Shown piece by piece: positions 28,982 through 37,956 of a stretch of DNA of 64,000 bases. The position numbers and the translations under genes are program-made. The notes beneath the pieces are model-generated. The model was not told the origin of the DNA. It saw only the letters and a program-made list of their open reading frames with translations, and made no database searches. Where the stretch lies: contig NZ_QIBY01000001.1 of NCBI RefSeq assembly GCF_003725335.1, forward strand, positions 415,780 to 479,779, written 5' to 3'. How positions within the stretch are numbered: the first letter of the stretch is position 1; every line of letters begins with the position of its first letter. The stretch is from Parvibacter caecicola. Its GTDB lineage: Bacteria > Actinomycetota > Coriobacteriia > Coriobacteriales > Eggerthellaceae.

Positions 28982-29701
28982 TTAAGCCACCCCCATTCCC
29001 ACCGTCTCGCGGTACAGGGCCTCGAACTGGGCGCGGTCGGTGTCCTCCTTCTCGCCGAAGGAAACCACCTTGCCCCGCGCCAGCACCAGCAGGTGGCTGG
29101 CCATGGCGAAGCCCTTGTCCAAATCGTGGCTCACCATCACGAAGGTGCGCCCTTCCCGCACGGTGGCCAGAAGCTCGTCGAATATTTCCACCGCGTGGGG
29201 GTCAAGCCCCGCGTAGGGTTCGTCCAGCAGCACCACGGAGGGGTTGTTGATGAGGGCGCGGGCGATGGACACCCGCTGGGTCATGCCGCGCGAGAACGTA
29301 CGCACCACATCCAGCCGCCGGTGCTTCAGCCCCACCGCGTCCAGCAGCTCTAACACCCGCTGCCGGGGGTTTTCCACCCCGTACAGCTGGGCGTAGAGCA
29401 TGAGGTTCTCTTCAGCGGTGAGGTCGGGGTACAGCATGGGGGCGTGGGAAATCAGCCCCACCTCCTGGCGAGCGGCGTCCGGCTGCTCCTTCAGCGCCAC
29501 GCCCCCCACCCGCACGTCGCCCGACGTGGGCTTGGAGAGGGTGGCCAAGATGCGCAGCAACGTGGTTTTGCCCGCGCCGTTAGGGCCGAACACCGAAAGG
29601 AAGGCCCCTTGGGGCAGAGAGAAGGACACCTTGTCCAAGGCCTTGCGGGCGCCGAAAACCTTCGACACCTTCGCCGCCTCGATTGCAGGGGGCTGGGTCA
29701 T
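28982..29701 (-). CDS. ccmA: Heme exporter ATPase CcmA
   Basis: 239 residues. ABC ATPase with Walker A FGPNGAGKTT, signature FSRGMTQRVS (a degenerate signature usual for CcmA), Walker B SVVLLDEPYAGLD and switch His VSHDLDKG. It uses ATP to free heme-loaded CcmE from CcmC. AGGAAGAGC lies upstream of the ATG. Confidence 0.92.
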   Translation of the reverse strand: MTQPPAIEAAKVSKVFGARKALDKVSFSLPQGAFLSVFGPNGAGKTTLLRILATLSKPTSGDVRVGGVALKEQPDAARQEVGLISHAPMLYPDLTAEENLMLYAQLYGVENPRQRVLELLDAVGLKHRRLDVVRTFSRGMTQRVSIARALINNPSVVLLDEPYAGLDPHAVEIFDELLATVREGRTFVMVSHDLDKGFAMASHLLVLARGKVVSFGEKEDTDRAQFEALYRETVGMGVA

Positions 29702-29716
29702 AAGCAGCTGCTCTTC

Positions 29717-31849
29717 CTACTTGCCGTCGGCAGATGCGGGCAGCTCGGGCTCCTCGCTCGCCCCGGTTTTGGCCTGCGGCCGCCGCGACGCGAAGAGGGC
29801 CATCAAAGTGCCCAGGATGAGCATACCAAAACCTGCCCACACAAAGCTAATCAAAGGATTGACCTTGGCCTCCATCACGATGCTGCCCTCGTCGGTGATG
29901 CCCGAGAACACTACGAACAAATCTTCCAGCGGAAACCCGATCACCCCGGCGTTCGATTTCGTCTGCATGGTAGTGGCCGACATCTCGCGGGAAGGCGACA
30001 CCTGTCCCACATACTGGCCGTCTCTGTACACGTCGAAGGTAACGGTGAAGATGGGGCCGTTATGGGTGGTGCCATCTTCCTGGCCCACGTAGCGCAGCTC
30101 GAAATCCTGGATGACCATGGGGGCGGCGGTGTTGCTCTCCTCGTCGTATTCCAGGTACCCCACCGCACTAGTGACGTACATGGACGAGCCGATGAGGCCC
30201 ACCAGGATAACCGCCATGGCCAGATGGGCCACCGAACCGCCCAAAAGCGCTAGGCGACGGCGCAGCGCCCCCTTCAGGCGGGCGGCCGTGCGCACCACCA
30301 TGTAGCCGGCGTTGAAGAACAACAGGCTGGCCACCGCAAAGCCCACCACGGCCAAGCCGTTGTAGTACCACGAGGGGCCCTGCTCCAGAAGGCCGCTGGC
30401 GGTTTCGCCGCCGACCGCCAGCATGGCGTTGTAGCTGGGCAGCAGGTAGGTGCAGAAGTACACCATCAGCACGATGAACAGCACGATGGCGCAGATGCCG
30501 GGGATGCGGGCCTTCCTGAAGAAGGCCTTGCCGTCGGTGCGGCCCCAGCCCAGAAGCGGGCACACGGCAATGAGCAGGCAGTACACGATGCCCAGCGGCC
30601 GGGCGATGGCGTTGTAGGTGCCCGCCGACAGCGACTGGCCGCCGAAGGGCAAGAAGCTGGGCAGCGCGGCGGAGATGGTCATGTAGGCCAAAAGCACCGC
30701 GAACACAATCATGATGAGGTTGTTCACATAATAGGCGGCATCGCGGGAGCACAAGGAATCGATGTCCTCCTGATTGCCGGCGGCGAAGCCCTTGCGGCGC
30801 AGCAGGAGCCCCACGGCGCCCGCCAGCAGCGACGCGACGATGAGCACCAGGAACAGCACGGTGGAAACCGGATCGCCGTTGAAGGAGTGCACCGACTGCA
30901 CCAGCCCCGAGCGGGTGATGAAGGTGCCCAGGATGACGAAGGAAAACGCCAGACAGGCGCACATGATGGCCCACTTCTTGAAGATGCCCCGCTGGCGGTA
31001 CAGGGTGAAGCTGTGCACCAGCGCCACGCACACCAGCCAGGGCAGCAGGCTGGCGTTCTCCACCGGGTCCCAGCCCCAGTAACCGCCCCAGCCCAGCACC
31101 ACATAGGCCCACACGGCCCCCAGGCCGATGCCGATGCCCAGCAGCAGCCAGGAGAACATGGTGTAGGGGGTGGCGCGGCGCACCCACAGGTCGCCCTCGT
31201 TGTTGGCGACGAGGGTGGCGATGGCGTAAGCGAAGGGAATGGTGAGGCCGGCGTAGCCGATGAACAGAGTGGGCGGATGGATGGCCATGGCCCAGTGCTC
31301 CAGCAGGTTGTTCATGCCCCAGGTGAGGGCGGCGCCGCGCAGGGCGCCGGAGGCGTCGAAGTAAATGGCGTCGGTGGCCTTAAAGGGCATGTTGTCAGCA
31401 GAGAAAAGCAGCACACCCACGAAGCAGCCCAACACCACCTGGCTCACCAGCAGCGCCATGTTGTCCAGCGCCTCGCCCTTTTTGCGGGTGGCCAGAAGCA
31501 CCACCACGTTGAACAGCGAGATGAGCCATGCCCAGAACAGCAGCGAGCCCTGACGGCCGGCCCACAGCCCCGACAGGCGGTACAGCCAGCCCAGCTCGCC
31601 TTCGGCGCCGCTGCGGTAGCGCAGCACGTACTCGATGGTGTTGTCGCCGGTCATGAAGCACCACACTAAAATGGCGCAACACAGCGTAAGCGACACGGCC
31701 GCCACCAGCACCGCCACGCGACCGCCCCAGAAGAAGTTATCGGCGCGCTCGGCGTGCCTGCGCTGCCACCAGCCGATACCGAAGCATCCCACCGAAATCA
31801 CCACTGCGGCGAAAGCGACGAGGATGCCCAACAAACCAATCATCGACAT
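29717..31849 (-). CDS. ccmF: Cytochrome c heme lyase CcmF
   Basis: 710 residues with about fifteen helices. The WWD heme motif WGWDPVENA is at 258-266, preceded by HPPTLFIGYAG and followed by SGLVQSVHSF; a periplasmic domain lies before the last helix (GSSMYVTSAVGYLEYDEES). It receives heme from CcmE and attaches it to apocytochrome c. No ccmG, ccmH or ccmI gene is in the window, which fits the reduced system found with Cys-type CcmE. A terminator lies between ccmE and this gene. Confidence 0.95.
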   Translation of the reverse strand: MSMIGLLGILVAFAAVVISVGCFGIGWWQRRHAERADNFFWGGRVAVLVAAVSLTLCCAILVWCFMTGDNTIEYVLRYRSGAEGELGWLYRLSGLWAGRQGSLLFWAWLISLFNVVVLLATRKKGEALDNMALLVSQVVLGCFVGVLLFSADNMPFKATDAIYFDASGALRGAALTWGMNNLLEHWAMAIHPPTLFIGYAGLTIPFAYAIATLVANNEGDLWVRRATPYTMFSWLLLGIGIGLGAVWAYVVLGWGGYWGWDPVENASLLPWLVCVALVHSFTLYRQRGIFKKWAIMCACLAFSFVILGTFITRSGLVQSVHSFNGDPVSTVLFLVLIVASLLAGAVGLLLRRKGFAAGNQEDIDSLCSRDAAYYVNNLIMIVFAVLLAYMTISAALPSFLPFGGQSLSAGTYNAIARPLGIVYCLLIAVCPLLGWGRTDGKAFFRKARIPGICAIVLFIVLMVYFCTYLLPSYNAMLAVGGETASGLLEQGPSWYYNGLAVVGFAVASLLFFNAGYMVVRTAARLKGALRRRLALLGGSVAHLAMAVILVGLIGSSMYVTSAVGYLEYDEESNTAAPMVIQDFELRYVGQEDGTTHNGPIFTVTFDVYRDGQYVGQVSPSREMSATTMQTKSNAGVIGFPLEDLFVVFSGITDEGSIVMEAKVNPLISFVWAGFGMLILGTLMALFASRRPQAKTGASEEPELPASADGK

Positions 31850-31914
31850 GAAGCTTTACCCCTCTTGCCCAAACCTACCGTACCTGGAACGCCCGCCAGC
31901 AGCAGCCGGCGGGC

Positions 31915-31946
31915 AAAAAGCCGGAAGAGCCTTGCCCCCTTCCGGC
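31915..31946 (-). terminator. Terminator between ccmE and ccmF
   Basis: GCCGGAAG/CTTCCGGC, 8 bp, followed by five T on the minus strand, only four bases after the ccmE stop. It would make ccmE mRNA more abundant than the distal genes. Confidence 0.75.
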
Positions 31947-31950
31947 GCTC

Positions 31951-32610
31951 TTACGCTTGCAACGCCACCTCGGTAGCATCGAAACCGCCGTCGCTGTTTA
32001 GCGAACCGGTGATCACCACCGTGGCGCCATCGGCCACTTCCTCGGACAGGGCGCCGTCAAACATCACGCCCATCTCCTCGGTGCCGTCGGTGACCACGAA
32101 CCGCTGGCCCTCGCCGGCCGGCTTCAGGGTGCCGGGGACAACGGTGCCAGTCACCTTCACCATGGTGCCCACCATGTCGGGGCCGTAGCCCAGAAGGCGC
32201 CCCACCTCCAAAGCATCAGTGGCGCTCTCGTACTTCGACGGACACTTCGTCACCAGTTCAGAACAGGCCAGCACCCCGTCACCGCCCATGTGCCCCGTGC
32301 AGATGGCGGTAACGTCGTTGCCGAATGTGGAAGAGGCGGCGCCTTCGTACACCACCTTCAGCGGTTGGCCCGACTCGTTTTCGGGATCATAGATGCTGAA
32401 AGTGAGGGTATTGCCATCGGTGCTGAAGGAGTTCTCCACCACATTGCCGGACACCTGAACCTTTTTGCCGGCGTAACCGCCCTCGGCCGCCTGGGCCACC
32501 GACACGGTGGTGGCGGCGGAGTTGCCGCCCACGAAGGCCAGCACCAGTATCAGCACCACGATGATGATGCCGGAAACAGCTACTAAACGGCGCTTCATCT
32601 TTGCGTTCAT
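31951..32610 (-). CDS. ccmE: Variant CcmE heme chaperone (C-x3-Y type) with a second OB-like domain
   Basis: 219 residues. One membrane helix (about 9-28), then an OB fold (40-127) ending LACSELVTKCPSKYE. The heme-binding site is C123-P-S-K-Y127, so Cys replaces the His of E. coli CcmE; this C-x3-Y form is known from Desulfovibrio and archaea. Unlike those, another ~75 residues (146-219: MVKVTGTVVPGTLK.., VVITGSLNSDGGFDATEV) look like a second OB strand set of the same kind. It shuttles heme to CcmF. AAGGAGGGTG precedes the ATG. First gene of the ccm operon. Confidence 0.9.
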   Translation of the reverse strand: MNAKMKRRLVAVSGIIIVVLILVLAFVGGNSAATTVSVAQAAEGGYAGKKVQVSGNVVENSFSTDGNTLTFSIYDPENESGQPLKVVYEGAASSTFGNDVTAICTGHMGGDGVLACSELVTKCPSKYESATDALEVGRLLGYGPDMVGTMVKVTGTVVPGTLKPAGEGQRFVVTDGTEEMGVMFDGALSEEVADGATVVITGSLNSDGGFDATEVALQA

Positions 32611-32768
32611 TTCACCCTCCTTGGAAACAGTGGGTCATATTCTAGAGAGTTTCCCCATATGAGGGCCAGCCCGGAAGGCAACTCCCAAAATATCCCTACA
32701 AGATATATCAAAAGATACCGTGGCCATCTGTCGAAAAACGCCACTTGGCGCCTGCGCAGCCGGCCCAC

Positions 32769-32816
32769 TGTAAACCTTACCCTAGGGAAAGAGTCAAGCC
32801 ATCACCCTTTTAGGGT
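32769..32816 (-). promoter_or_regulatory. Candidate ccm operon promoter with two palindromes
   Basis: Minus strand TTGACT (32792-32797), 17-base spacer, TTTACA (32769-32774). The palindrome CCCTAGGG (32780-32787) sits in the spacer, and ACCCT-ttt-AGGGT (32804-32816) lies just upstream of -35. Shared ACCCT/AGGGT half-sites suggest one regulator. Confidence 0.45.
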
Positions 32817-32879
32817 AGATTATCCCCATCGCATCGCCGAAACAGGGGTTTCCGCCGGCACGGGCGGGCGCGATGCCCC

Positions 32880-33809
32880 TTAAGCCTCCCCCAGCGCCAG
32901 CAGCGCCTGCCCAAGCGCCAGGAAATCCTCTTTGGAAAGCGCCTCACCGCGCAGGCGCGAGTCGATGGCGGCGCGGGCGAACAGCCGCGGCAGCTGCTGC
33001 TGCACGGGCGAGCGGCCGGCGAAGTAGGTCTTGCAGGAATTGGCCAAGGTTTTGCGGCGGGTGGCGAAGGCGGCATCGGCCATGGTGCAGGCGGCGGCCA
33101 GAAGCTCCGGCGAAGCCGGCCGGCCATCGGGGGCCATCACCGGGGCGCGGTCCAGGCGGATCACCGTGCTCTCCACCCGCGGCGGCGGGAAGAAATTGCC
33201 CGGGCCCACCGCGAAGTGCCCTGCCGGACGGGCGTACAGCCCCAGCTTGACGGTGTAGGCACCGTAGGTTTTCGTGCCGGGGCGGGCCATCATGCGCTCC
33301 GCCACCTCCTTTTGCACCATCACCGTGGCGCTTTCCAGGCTGGCGAAGCGCTGGAAGTAGTCCAGCACCACCGTGGCCGCCACCGCGTAGGGCAAGTTGG
33401 AAACCAGTTTGTTGGGCATCGCGCCCCCTGCGGCGGGCAGCACCGAAAGCGCCCCCTCCACATCGGCAGCGCTCAACTGCAGGGCATCCTTCTCCACCAG
33501 GGAAAACCGCTCTCGCCACGGGTACAGGGTGTCTGCCAGCACCGGCGGCAGATCGGCGTCCCGCTCCACCGCCACCACGTAGCGGCCCCGCTGCAGCAGC
33601 GCGGCGGTGAGGGTGCCGATGCCAGGGCCCACTTCCAGCACGCCGTCGGCCTCTCCTACTGCCGAAAGCTGCAGGATACGGCGAATCACGTCGTCGTTCA
33701 CCAGGAAGTTCTGGCCGAAGGTGTACTTGGCGGTAAGCCCGTGGGCCTCCAGCACCGCCCGGGTGGCAGAGGGGCTGGCGTACGGGGAGCAGCGCTGCGG
33801 CTCAGCCAC
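32880..33809 (-). CDS. rsmA: 16S rRNA dimethyladenosine transferase
   Basis: 309 residues. It dimethylates two adjacent adenines near the 3' end of 16S rRNA. Motifs: TFGQNFLVNDDVI, VLEVGPGIGTLTAALL (SAM), VAVERDADL, and NLPYAVAATVVLDYF with the catalytic N-L-P-Y. GTG start at 33809 with a GGGAGGG ribosome site inside the upstream gene, which it overlaps by 8 bases. Confidence 0.95.
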   Translation of the reverse strand: MAEPQRCSPYASPSATRAVLEAHGLTAKYTFGQNFLVNDDVIRRILQLSAVGEADGVLEVGPGIGTLTAALLQRGRYVVAVERDADLPPVLADTLYPWRERFSLVEKDALQLSAADVEGALSVLPAAGGAMPNKLVSNLPYAVAATVVLDYFQRFASLESATVMVQKEVAERMMARPGTKTYGAYTVKLGLYARPAGHFAVGPGNFFPPPRVESTVIRLDRAPVMAPDGRPASPELLAAACTMADAAFATRRKTLANSCKTYFAGRSPVQQQLPRLFARAAIDSRLRGEALSKEDFLALGQALLALGEA

Positions 33810-34689
33810 GGCGCCCTCCCTTGTCCTTCTTCTTGCCGCCCTTCGGAGCGGCCCCGTCGCCCAGGTTCAGCTGGGCGCGGCCCTTCGTTTTGGCGGGCTT
33901 CCCGCCGTCCTCCCCCTTGCGGCCGTCGCGGCCAGGGGCGGCCGAGGTGGCCTGAGCCGCCGAAGCCTGCGGGGCCGGGGCGCCTTCAGGGGCGCCCATC
34001 GCCTCCGGCGCTTCCTCTTCCGCCTCCAGCACCACCCACTCGTCGCTGCTGTCCCAGCCCAAAGCGGCGCACCCGCCCTGGGGCGGTATGGGGTATTCCT
34101 CCGCCTCGGCGGTTATCTCCCCGTCGGGGGTGATCTTACCCACCCAGTCGAGAACTAGCTCCAGCTGGAATCCGGCCACGTGCACGGCTGAGGCCAGCGA
34201 TTGGACGAGCGGCTCGAACCCGTACGGGTCGTGCCCCTCCCCCACCAGGTGCAGCACGCAGGGGCGCGGCTCGCCCCGCCGCAGATCGCTCCAAAAATAG
34301 GGCTGCAGCCGGTCCAGCAGCGCCTTGAACTGCGAAGGGGCGCCGGCGAAGTACACCGGGCACACCACCACCAGCTCGTCCGCGGCGTCCAAGTGCTTGC
34401 GCACTTCGGTCATGTCGTCGGCGATGATGCACTGGTGCAGCGCCGCGGTGGAGGCCGCCACCTCCGGGCACGGGGAGAGCGGATCGCCGTCCTTCAGCGG
34501 CTCGGGCGGCCGCCCTTCGCGCTTGCAGCCGTCGCAGCCGTTGCAGCCGGCCACCGCCACGCTGGAAACGGCCACGATGGACACGCCGTCTTCCGGACAT
34601 TCCTCGATGCAGGCGTTGAACAGCTCGTCGGCCAGGGCGGCGGTGCGGCCGTTGGCGCGGGGCGAGCCGGCCAGAATCAGTCGGTGCAT
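33802..34689 (-). CDS. Flavodoxin-fold NAD(P)H-dependent FMN reductase-like protein
   Basis: 295 residues. The N-terminal ~200 match the NADPH-dependent FMN reductase/flavodoxin family: LILAGSPRANGRTAALADELF (FMN phosphate loop), CNGCDGCK, and VVVCPVYFAGAPSQFKALLDRL. The CNGCDGC cysteines recall iron-sulfur flavoproteins but are not a full cluster motif. The last ~80 residues are low-complexity Ala/Gly/Lys/Pro ending KKKDKGGRRG, perhaps nucleic-acid binding. It is followed by rsmA with an 8-base overlap. Substrate unknown. Confidence 0.82.
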   Translation of the reverse strand: MHRLILAGSPRANGRTAALADELFNACIEECPEDGVSIVAVSSVAVAGCNGCDGCKREGRPPEPLKDGDPLSPCPEVAASTAALHQCIIADDMTEVRKHLDAADELVVVCPVYFAGAPSQFKALLDRLQPYFWSDLRRGEPRPCVLHLVGEGHDPYGFEPLVQSLASAVHVAGFQLELVLDWVGKITPDGEITAEAEEYPIPPQGGCAALGWDSSDEWVVLEAEEEAPEAMGAPEGAPAPQASAAQATSAAPGRDGRKGEDGGKPAKTKGRAQLNLGDGAAPKGGKKKDKGGRRG

Positions 34690-34709
34690 GGGGGTCTCCT
34701 TACTCGGGC

Positions 34710-35747
34710 CTAAGGGCGCGGGCGGTTTAGCAGCCGTTGGGCGTTGCCATACAGCTGGGCCAGGAATTCTTGCGCCCCGGCGGTTCCCGCTTCAAAGCCG
34801 CGCACCGTGCACAGCACCGCGGCCGTGAAGATGGTGTGGGCCGGCTCGCAGGCAATGCCGCGCATGGGCTCGGGGGTCATGTATGGGGCGTCCGTCTCGG
34901 TAAGCAGCCGATCGAGGGGCACCTGCCGCACCGCCTCGCGCACCTCATCTGCATTCTTGAAGGTGGCAGGGCCGCCGAAGGCCACGTAGCAGCCCCGCTC
35001 CACCCAACGGCGCACCTCCGCCGCATCCAGGTTGAAGCAGTGCAGCAGCACGCCCGCTTCGGGGAAGCCCTCTTCCTCCAAGATGGCGAAGCCCTCGTCG
35101 TGGGCTTCGCGCATGTGCAAGACAAGCGGCAGGTCGAACTCGTGGGCGATGGCGATCTGGCGGCGGAACACGTCCCGCTGCGCACCGCGTGGGGAGAAGT
35201 CGTAATGGTAATCCAGCCCCACTTCCCCCAGGGCGGCCACGCGACCATCCGCCAGAAGCCGCCGCAGGCGCGCCTCCAGGGCATCGTCCCAATGGGAAGC
35301 GTTGTGGGGATGGCAGCCCACCGCGATGCGCACGGCGCCAGGGGAAAGCAGCGGCGGCTCTTCCGCATCCGCACCGGATTTGGCAACAGCGGGAAGCCCT
35401 TCCGGCGCCAATCCCTGCCCCGGCAGCAGCACCGGCCCGCTCTCCCCCGCCGGCAGCGCCCGCAGCTGCCCCAACAGCGCCCGGGCCTGCGCCTGCCACT
35501 GCTCCAAATGCTCGAAGGTGGCATCACCGTCTTCCCACACGTCCACGATGGTGCACAGAAAGTCAACGCCGAGGTGGGCGGCACGCGCCAGAGCCAAAGG
35601 CGGGCTGGCCAAAAGCTGCAGATGGGCATGGGTGTCCGCCACCGGCACCCCCAGCACGGGGGCCTCCACCGGCCGCCACTTGCCATGGCGGCGCGGTTGG
35701 CGGAACAGCAGGTCGAAATATACCGGGTCGTCATCGAAGCGCGTCAT
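34710..35747 (-). CDS. TatD family metal-dependent DNase
   Basis: 345 residues with TatD signatures DTHAHLQL (first metal His pair), GCHPHNAS, ALGEVGLDYHYDFSP, VLHMREA, LLHCFN and LLTETDAPYMTPEP. Family members are 3'-5' exonucleases for DNA repair or RNA. A ~60-residue insert rich in Ala/Pro/Gly between the first two motifs makes it longer than the usual ~260. It starts nine bases after the metG stop, so metG-tatD-flavodoxin-rsmA form one run, the common metG-tatD-rsmA order. Confidence 0.93.
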   Translation of the reverse strand: MTRFDDDPVYFDLLFRQPRRHGKWRPVEAPVLGVPVADTHAHLQLLASPPLALARAAHLGVDFLCTIVDVWEDGDATFEHLEQWQAQARALLGQLRALPAGESGPVLLPGQGLAPEGLPAVAKSGADAEEPPLLSPGAVRIAVGCHPHNASHWDDALEARLRRLLADGRVAALGEVGLDYHYDFSPRGAQRDVFRRQIAIAHEFDLPLVLHMREAHDEGFAILEEEGFPEAGVLLHCFNLDAAEVRRWVERGCYVAFGGPATFKNADEVREAVRQVPLDRLLTETDAPYMTPEPMRGIACEPAHTIFTAAVLCTVRGFEAGTAGAQEFLAQLYGNAQRLLNRPRP

Positions 35748-35756
35748 GGGCGGCCC

Positions 35757-37340
35757 TTATGCCATGTCCACCGAAATTTTCTCCACGTCCAGCCGCGGGA
35801 ACAGGGGGTCGCCCTTCTCCACGGCGTTGCCGGCCGGCAGCTGGCCCCACGCGGTGGCCGCCTGGATGTCCTCCGCAGCGCAGGCGTTGCCCAGCCCCAA
35901 GCGGCGCATCACCTCGTTGGAAGTGTTGGGCATGAAGGGGGCCATGTACAGGGCGATGATGCGGATGGCCTCCAGCGAGTTGTAGATGACGGCCGCCAGC
36001 TCATCGGCGGTTTCCGGGCTTTTGGCCAGGTTCCACGGAGCCGATTCCTCCACGTACAGGTTCACCCGCTGGGCCACCTTCTGCACCGCGGCGGCGGCGC
36101 CGGTGAAGTCCACCTCGCCCATGCAGCCGTCGTAGGTGGCGTACAGCTGGTCGGTCAGCTCCCGCAGCGGGTTCTGCTCGGCGCCGGCGGGAGCCTGGGG
36201 CACCTTCCCCTCGAAGTACTTGCCGGCCATGTTCATCACACGGGAACAGAGGTTGCCCCAGGTGTTGGCCAGCTCGTTGTTGTACACCTGCACCATGCGC
36301 TCCATGGAAATGGAGCCGTCCTGGCCGAACTGCACGTCCGACATGAAATAGTAACGGTAGGCGTCCACGCCGAAGATGCTCACCAAATCGGCGGGCATGA
36401 GGCCGTTGCCCTTCGACTTCGACATCTTCTCGCCCTTGGTGAGCAGAAAACCGTGGCCGAACACCGTGTGGGTGATGGGCAGGCCGGCCGCCATCAGCAT
36501 GGCGGGCCAGATGACGCAGTGGAAGCGGATGATGTCCTTGCCCACGAAGTGGTAGTTCATGGGCCAGTGGTAGTCGAATTCGCCGGGGCGGTTGGGGTCG
36601 GCGTAGCCGATGCCGGTAAGGTAGGCCAGCAGCGCGTCGGCCCACACATAGGCCACGTGCCCCTCGTCGAAGGGCAACGGAATGCCCCAGTCGAAGGTGG
36701 AGCGTGAGATGGAGAGGTCCTTCAGGCCGCGGCTCACAAAGGACACGATCTCGTTGCGGCGCGATTCGGGCCGGATGAAGTCGGGGTTGCTGGCGTAGAA
36801 GTCCAGCAGCGGCTGCTGGAACTCGGACAGCTTGAAGAACCAGTTTTCCTCCCCCGAGCTCATTAGCTGCACGGGGCGCTTGCAGTCGGGGCACACGAAC
36901 TGCCCTTCCTCGTTCTTCTCAAGGTCGCTCTCGGCATAGTAGGTTTCCTCGTGCACGCAGTACCAGCCCTCGTAGGCCCCCTTGTACAGGTAGCCCTTTT
37001 CGTGCAGGTCGGTCCAGAACTTCTGCACCGTGCGCGCCTGGCGCGGCTCGGTGGTGCGCACAAAGTCGGTGTAGGTGATGTCCAGCAAATCCCATGCGTC
37101 GCGGAAGGCGGGCTCCATGGAATCGCACCAAGCCTGCGGCGTCATGTCATGGGCGGCGGCAGTGTCGGCCACCTTCTGGCCGTGCTCGTCCATGCCGGTG
37201 ACGAAGGCAACGTCGTAGCCGTTCATGCGCTGATAACGGGCCACGGTGTCGGCCGCCACGGTGGTGTAGGCGGTGCCCAGATGGGGCGCGGCGTTCACGT
37301 AGTAAATGGGGGTGGTGAAAGAGTACGAGCCTTTCGACAT
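35757..37340 (-). CDS. metG: Methionyl-tRNA synthetase
   Basis: 527 residues, class I synthetase. FTTPIYYVNAAPHLGTAYTT carries the HIGH-type motif (HLGT), KMSKSKGNGLMP the KMSKS loop, and one CPDC zinc-knuckle pair is visible. It ends after the anticodon-binding domain; the C-terminal tRNA-binding (dimer) domain present in some MetG is absent, as in other short forms. AGGAG lies five bases before the ATG. It is first in the run to rsmA. Confidence 0.97.
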   Translation of the reverse strand: MSKGSYSFTTPIYYVNAAPHLGTAYTTVAADTVARYQRMNGYDVAFVTGMDEHGQKVADTAAAHDMTPQAWCDSMEPAFRDAWDLLDITYTDFVRTTEPRQARTVQKFWTDLHEKGYLYKGAYEGWYCVHEETYYAESDLEKNEEGQFVCPDCKRPVQLMSSGEENWFFKLSEFQQPLLDFYASNPDFIRPESRRNEIVSFVSRGLKDLSISRSTFDWGIPLPFDEGHVAYVWADALLAYLTGIGYADPNRPGEFDYHWPMNYHFVGKDIIRFHCVIWPAMLMAAGLPITHTVFGHGFLLTKGEKMSKSKGNGLMPADLVSIFGVDAYRYYFMSDVQFGQDGSISMERMVQVYNNELANTWGNLCSRVMNMAGKYFEGKVPQAPAGAEQNPLRELTDQLYATYDGCMGEVDFTGAAAAVQKVAQRVNLYVEESAPWNLAKSPETADELAAVIYNSLEAIRIIALYMAPFMPNTSNEVMRRLGLGNACAAEDIQAATAWGQLPAGNAVEKGDPLFPRLDVEKISVDMA

Positions 37341-37405
37341 GGATTCTCCTCGCGCTGGGTTCCCCGAACTGATGATGCCCGGAAAACGACGGATTTTTGC
37401 ATCCG

Positions 37406-37434
37406 CTTATAGTACCACTGCGCACCCCAGACAA
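37406..37434 (-). promoter_or_regulatory. metG promoter
   Basis: Minus strand TTGTCT (37429-37434), 17-base spacer, TATAAG (37406-37411). The leader to metG is about 60 bases. The promoter abuts the repeat block that starts at 37435. Confidence 0.6.
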
Positions 37435-37932
37435 ATGACAGGGGACGAGGATAACGTCATGTTTTATGGAGGGTGGGCCGACCCGACAGGCCTGCGCTCG
37501 ACGCTCCGCACGAGGGGAACTAACTCGCCCTGGCGGGCGAGTGGATTTCCCCTCTGCTCCGCTTGGCCGGACCTCGCTCCGACCCGCCGGGTCTGCCCAG
37601 CCAGGATGCATCGCGGGTCCGGACATGACGTTATCCCCGTCCCCTGTCATGGACCCGGGTCGAATTCGTAGGGCAGAGATTCTATCTCTGCCTAAACGGA
37701 CGGCCCGTACGGGGGCGCAACATCAGGCCGAGATAGAATCTCGGCCCTACGATAAAACCTTCCCCCGCTTCATTGTGGCTGGGCCGGTTGGGCGGGACGG
37801 AGCGAGGTAAGGCAAAGCCAAAGGAGCGCCGAGACTACAGGCTCGGCGCGACGACGCGTCGAGCGCAGCCCCGTCCAACCGGCCCACCCTCCAGAAACGA
37901 AAAGGGCAGAGATAGAATCTCTGCCCTGCGAA
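37435..37932. repeat. Block of nested palindromic repeats between metG and nifU
   Basis: No gene is seen in this ~500-base block. Outer arms 37435-37461 and 37624-37650 are inverted copies with one mismatch in 27 (core GGGGATAACGTCAT). Between them a long hairpin joins GAGGGGAA (37512) to TTCCCCTC (37554), with ACTCGCCC/GGGCGAGT inside. To the right come GGCAGAGAT-type palindromes at 37665-37695, 37726-37752 (arms GGCCGAGAT/ATCTCGGCC) and 37905-37932, and a larger imperfect inverted repeat, about 37783-37885, with GGCCGGTTGG/CCAACCGGCC ends. It looks like elements inserted into or beside one another. Confidence 0.85.
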
Positions 37933-37956
37933 TGCCAAGCGTCAAAGCGCTCGGGG

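Noticed and set aside
37466..37810. Short open frames in the repeat block
   Set aside because: They run through inverted repeats, have no ribosome sites and no recognisable protein features.
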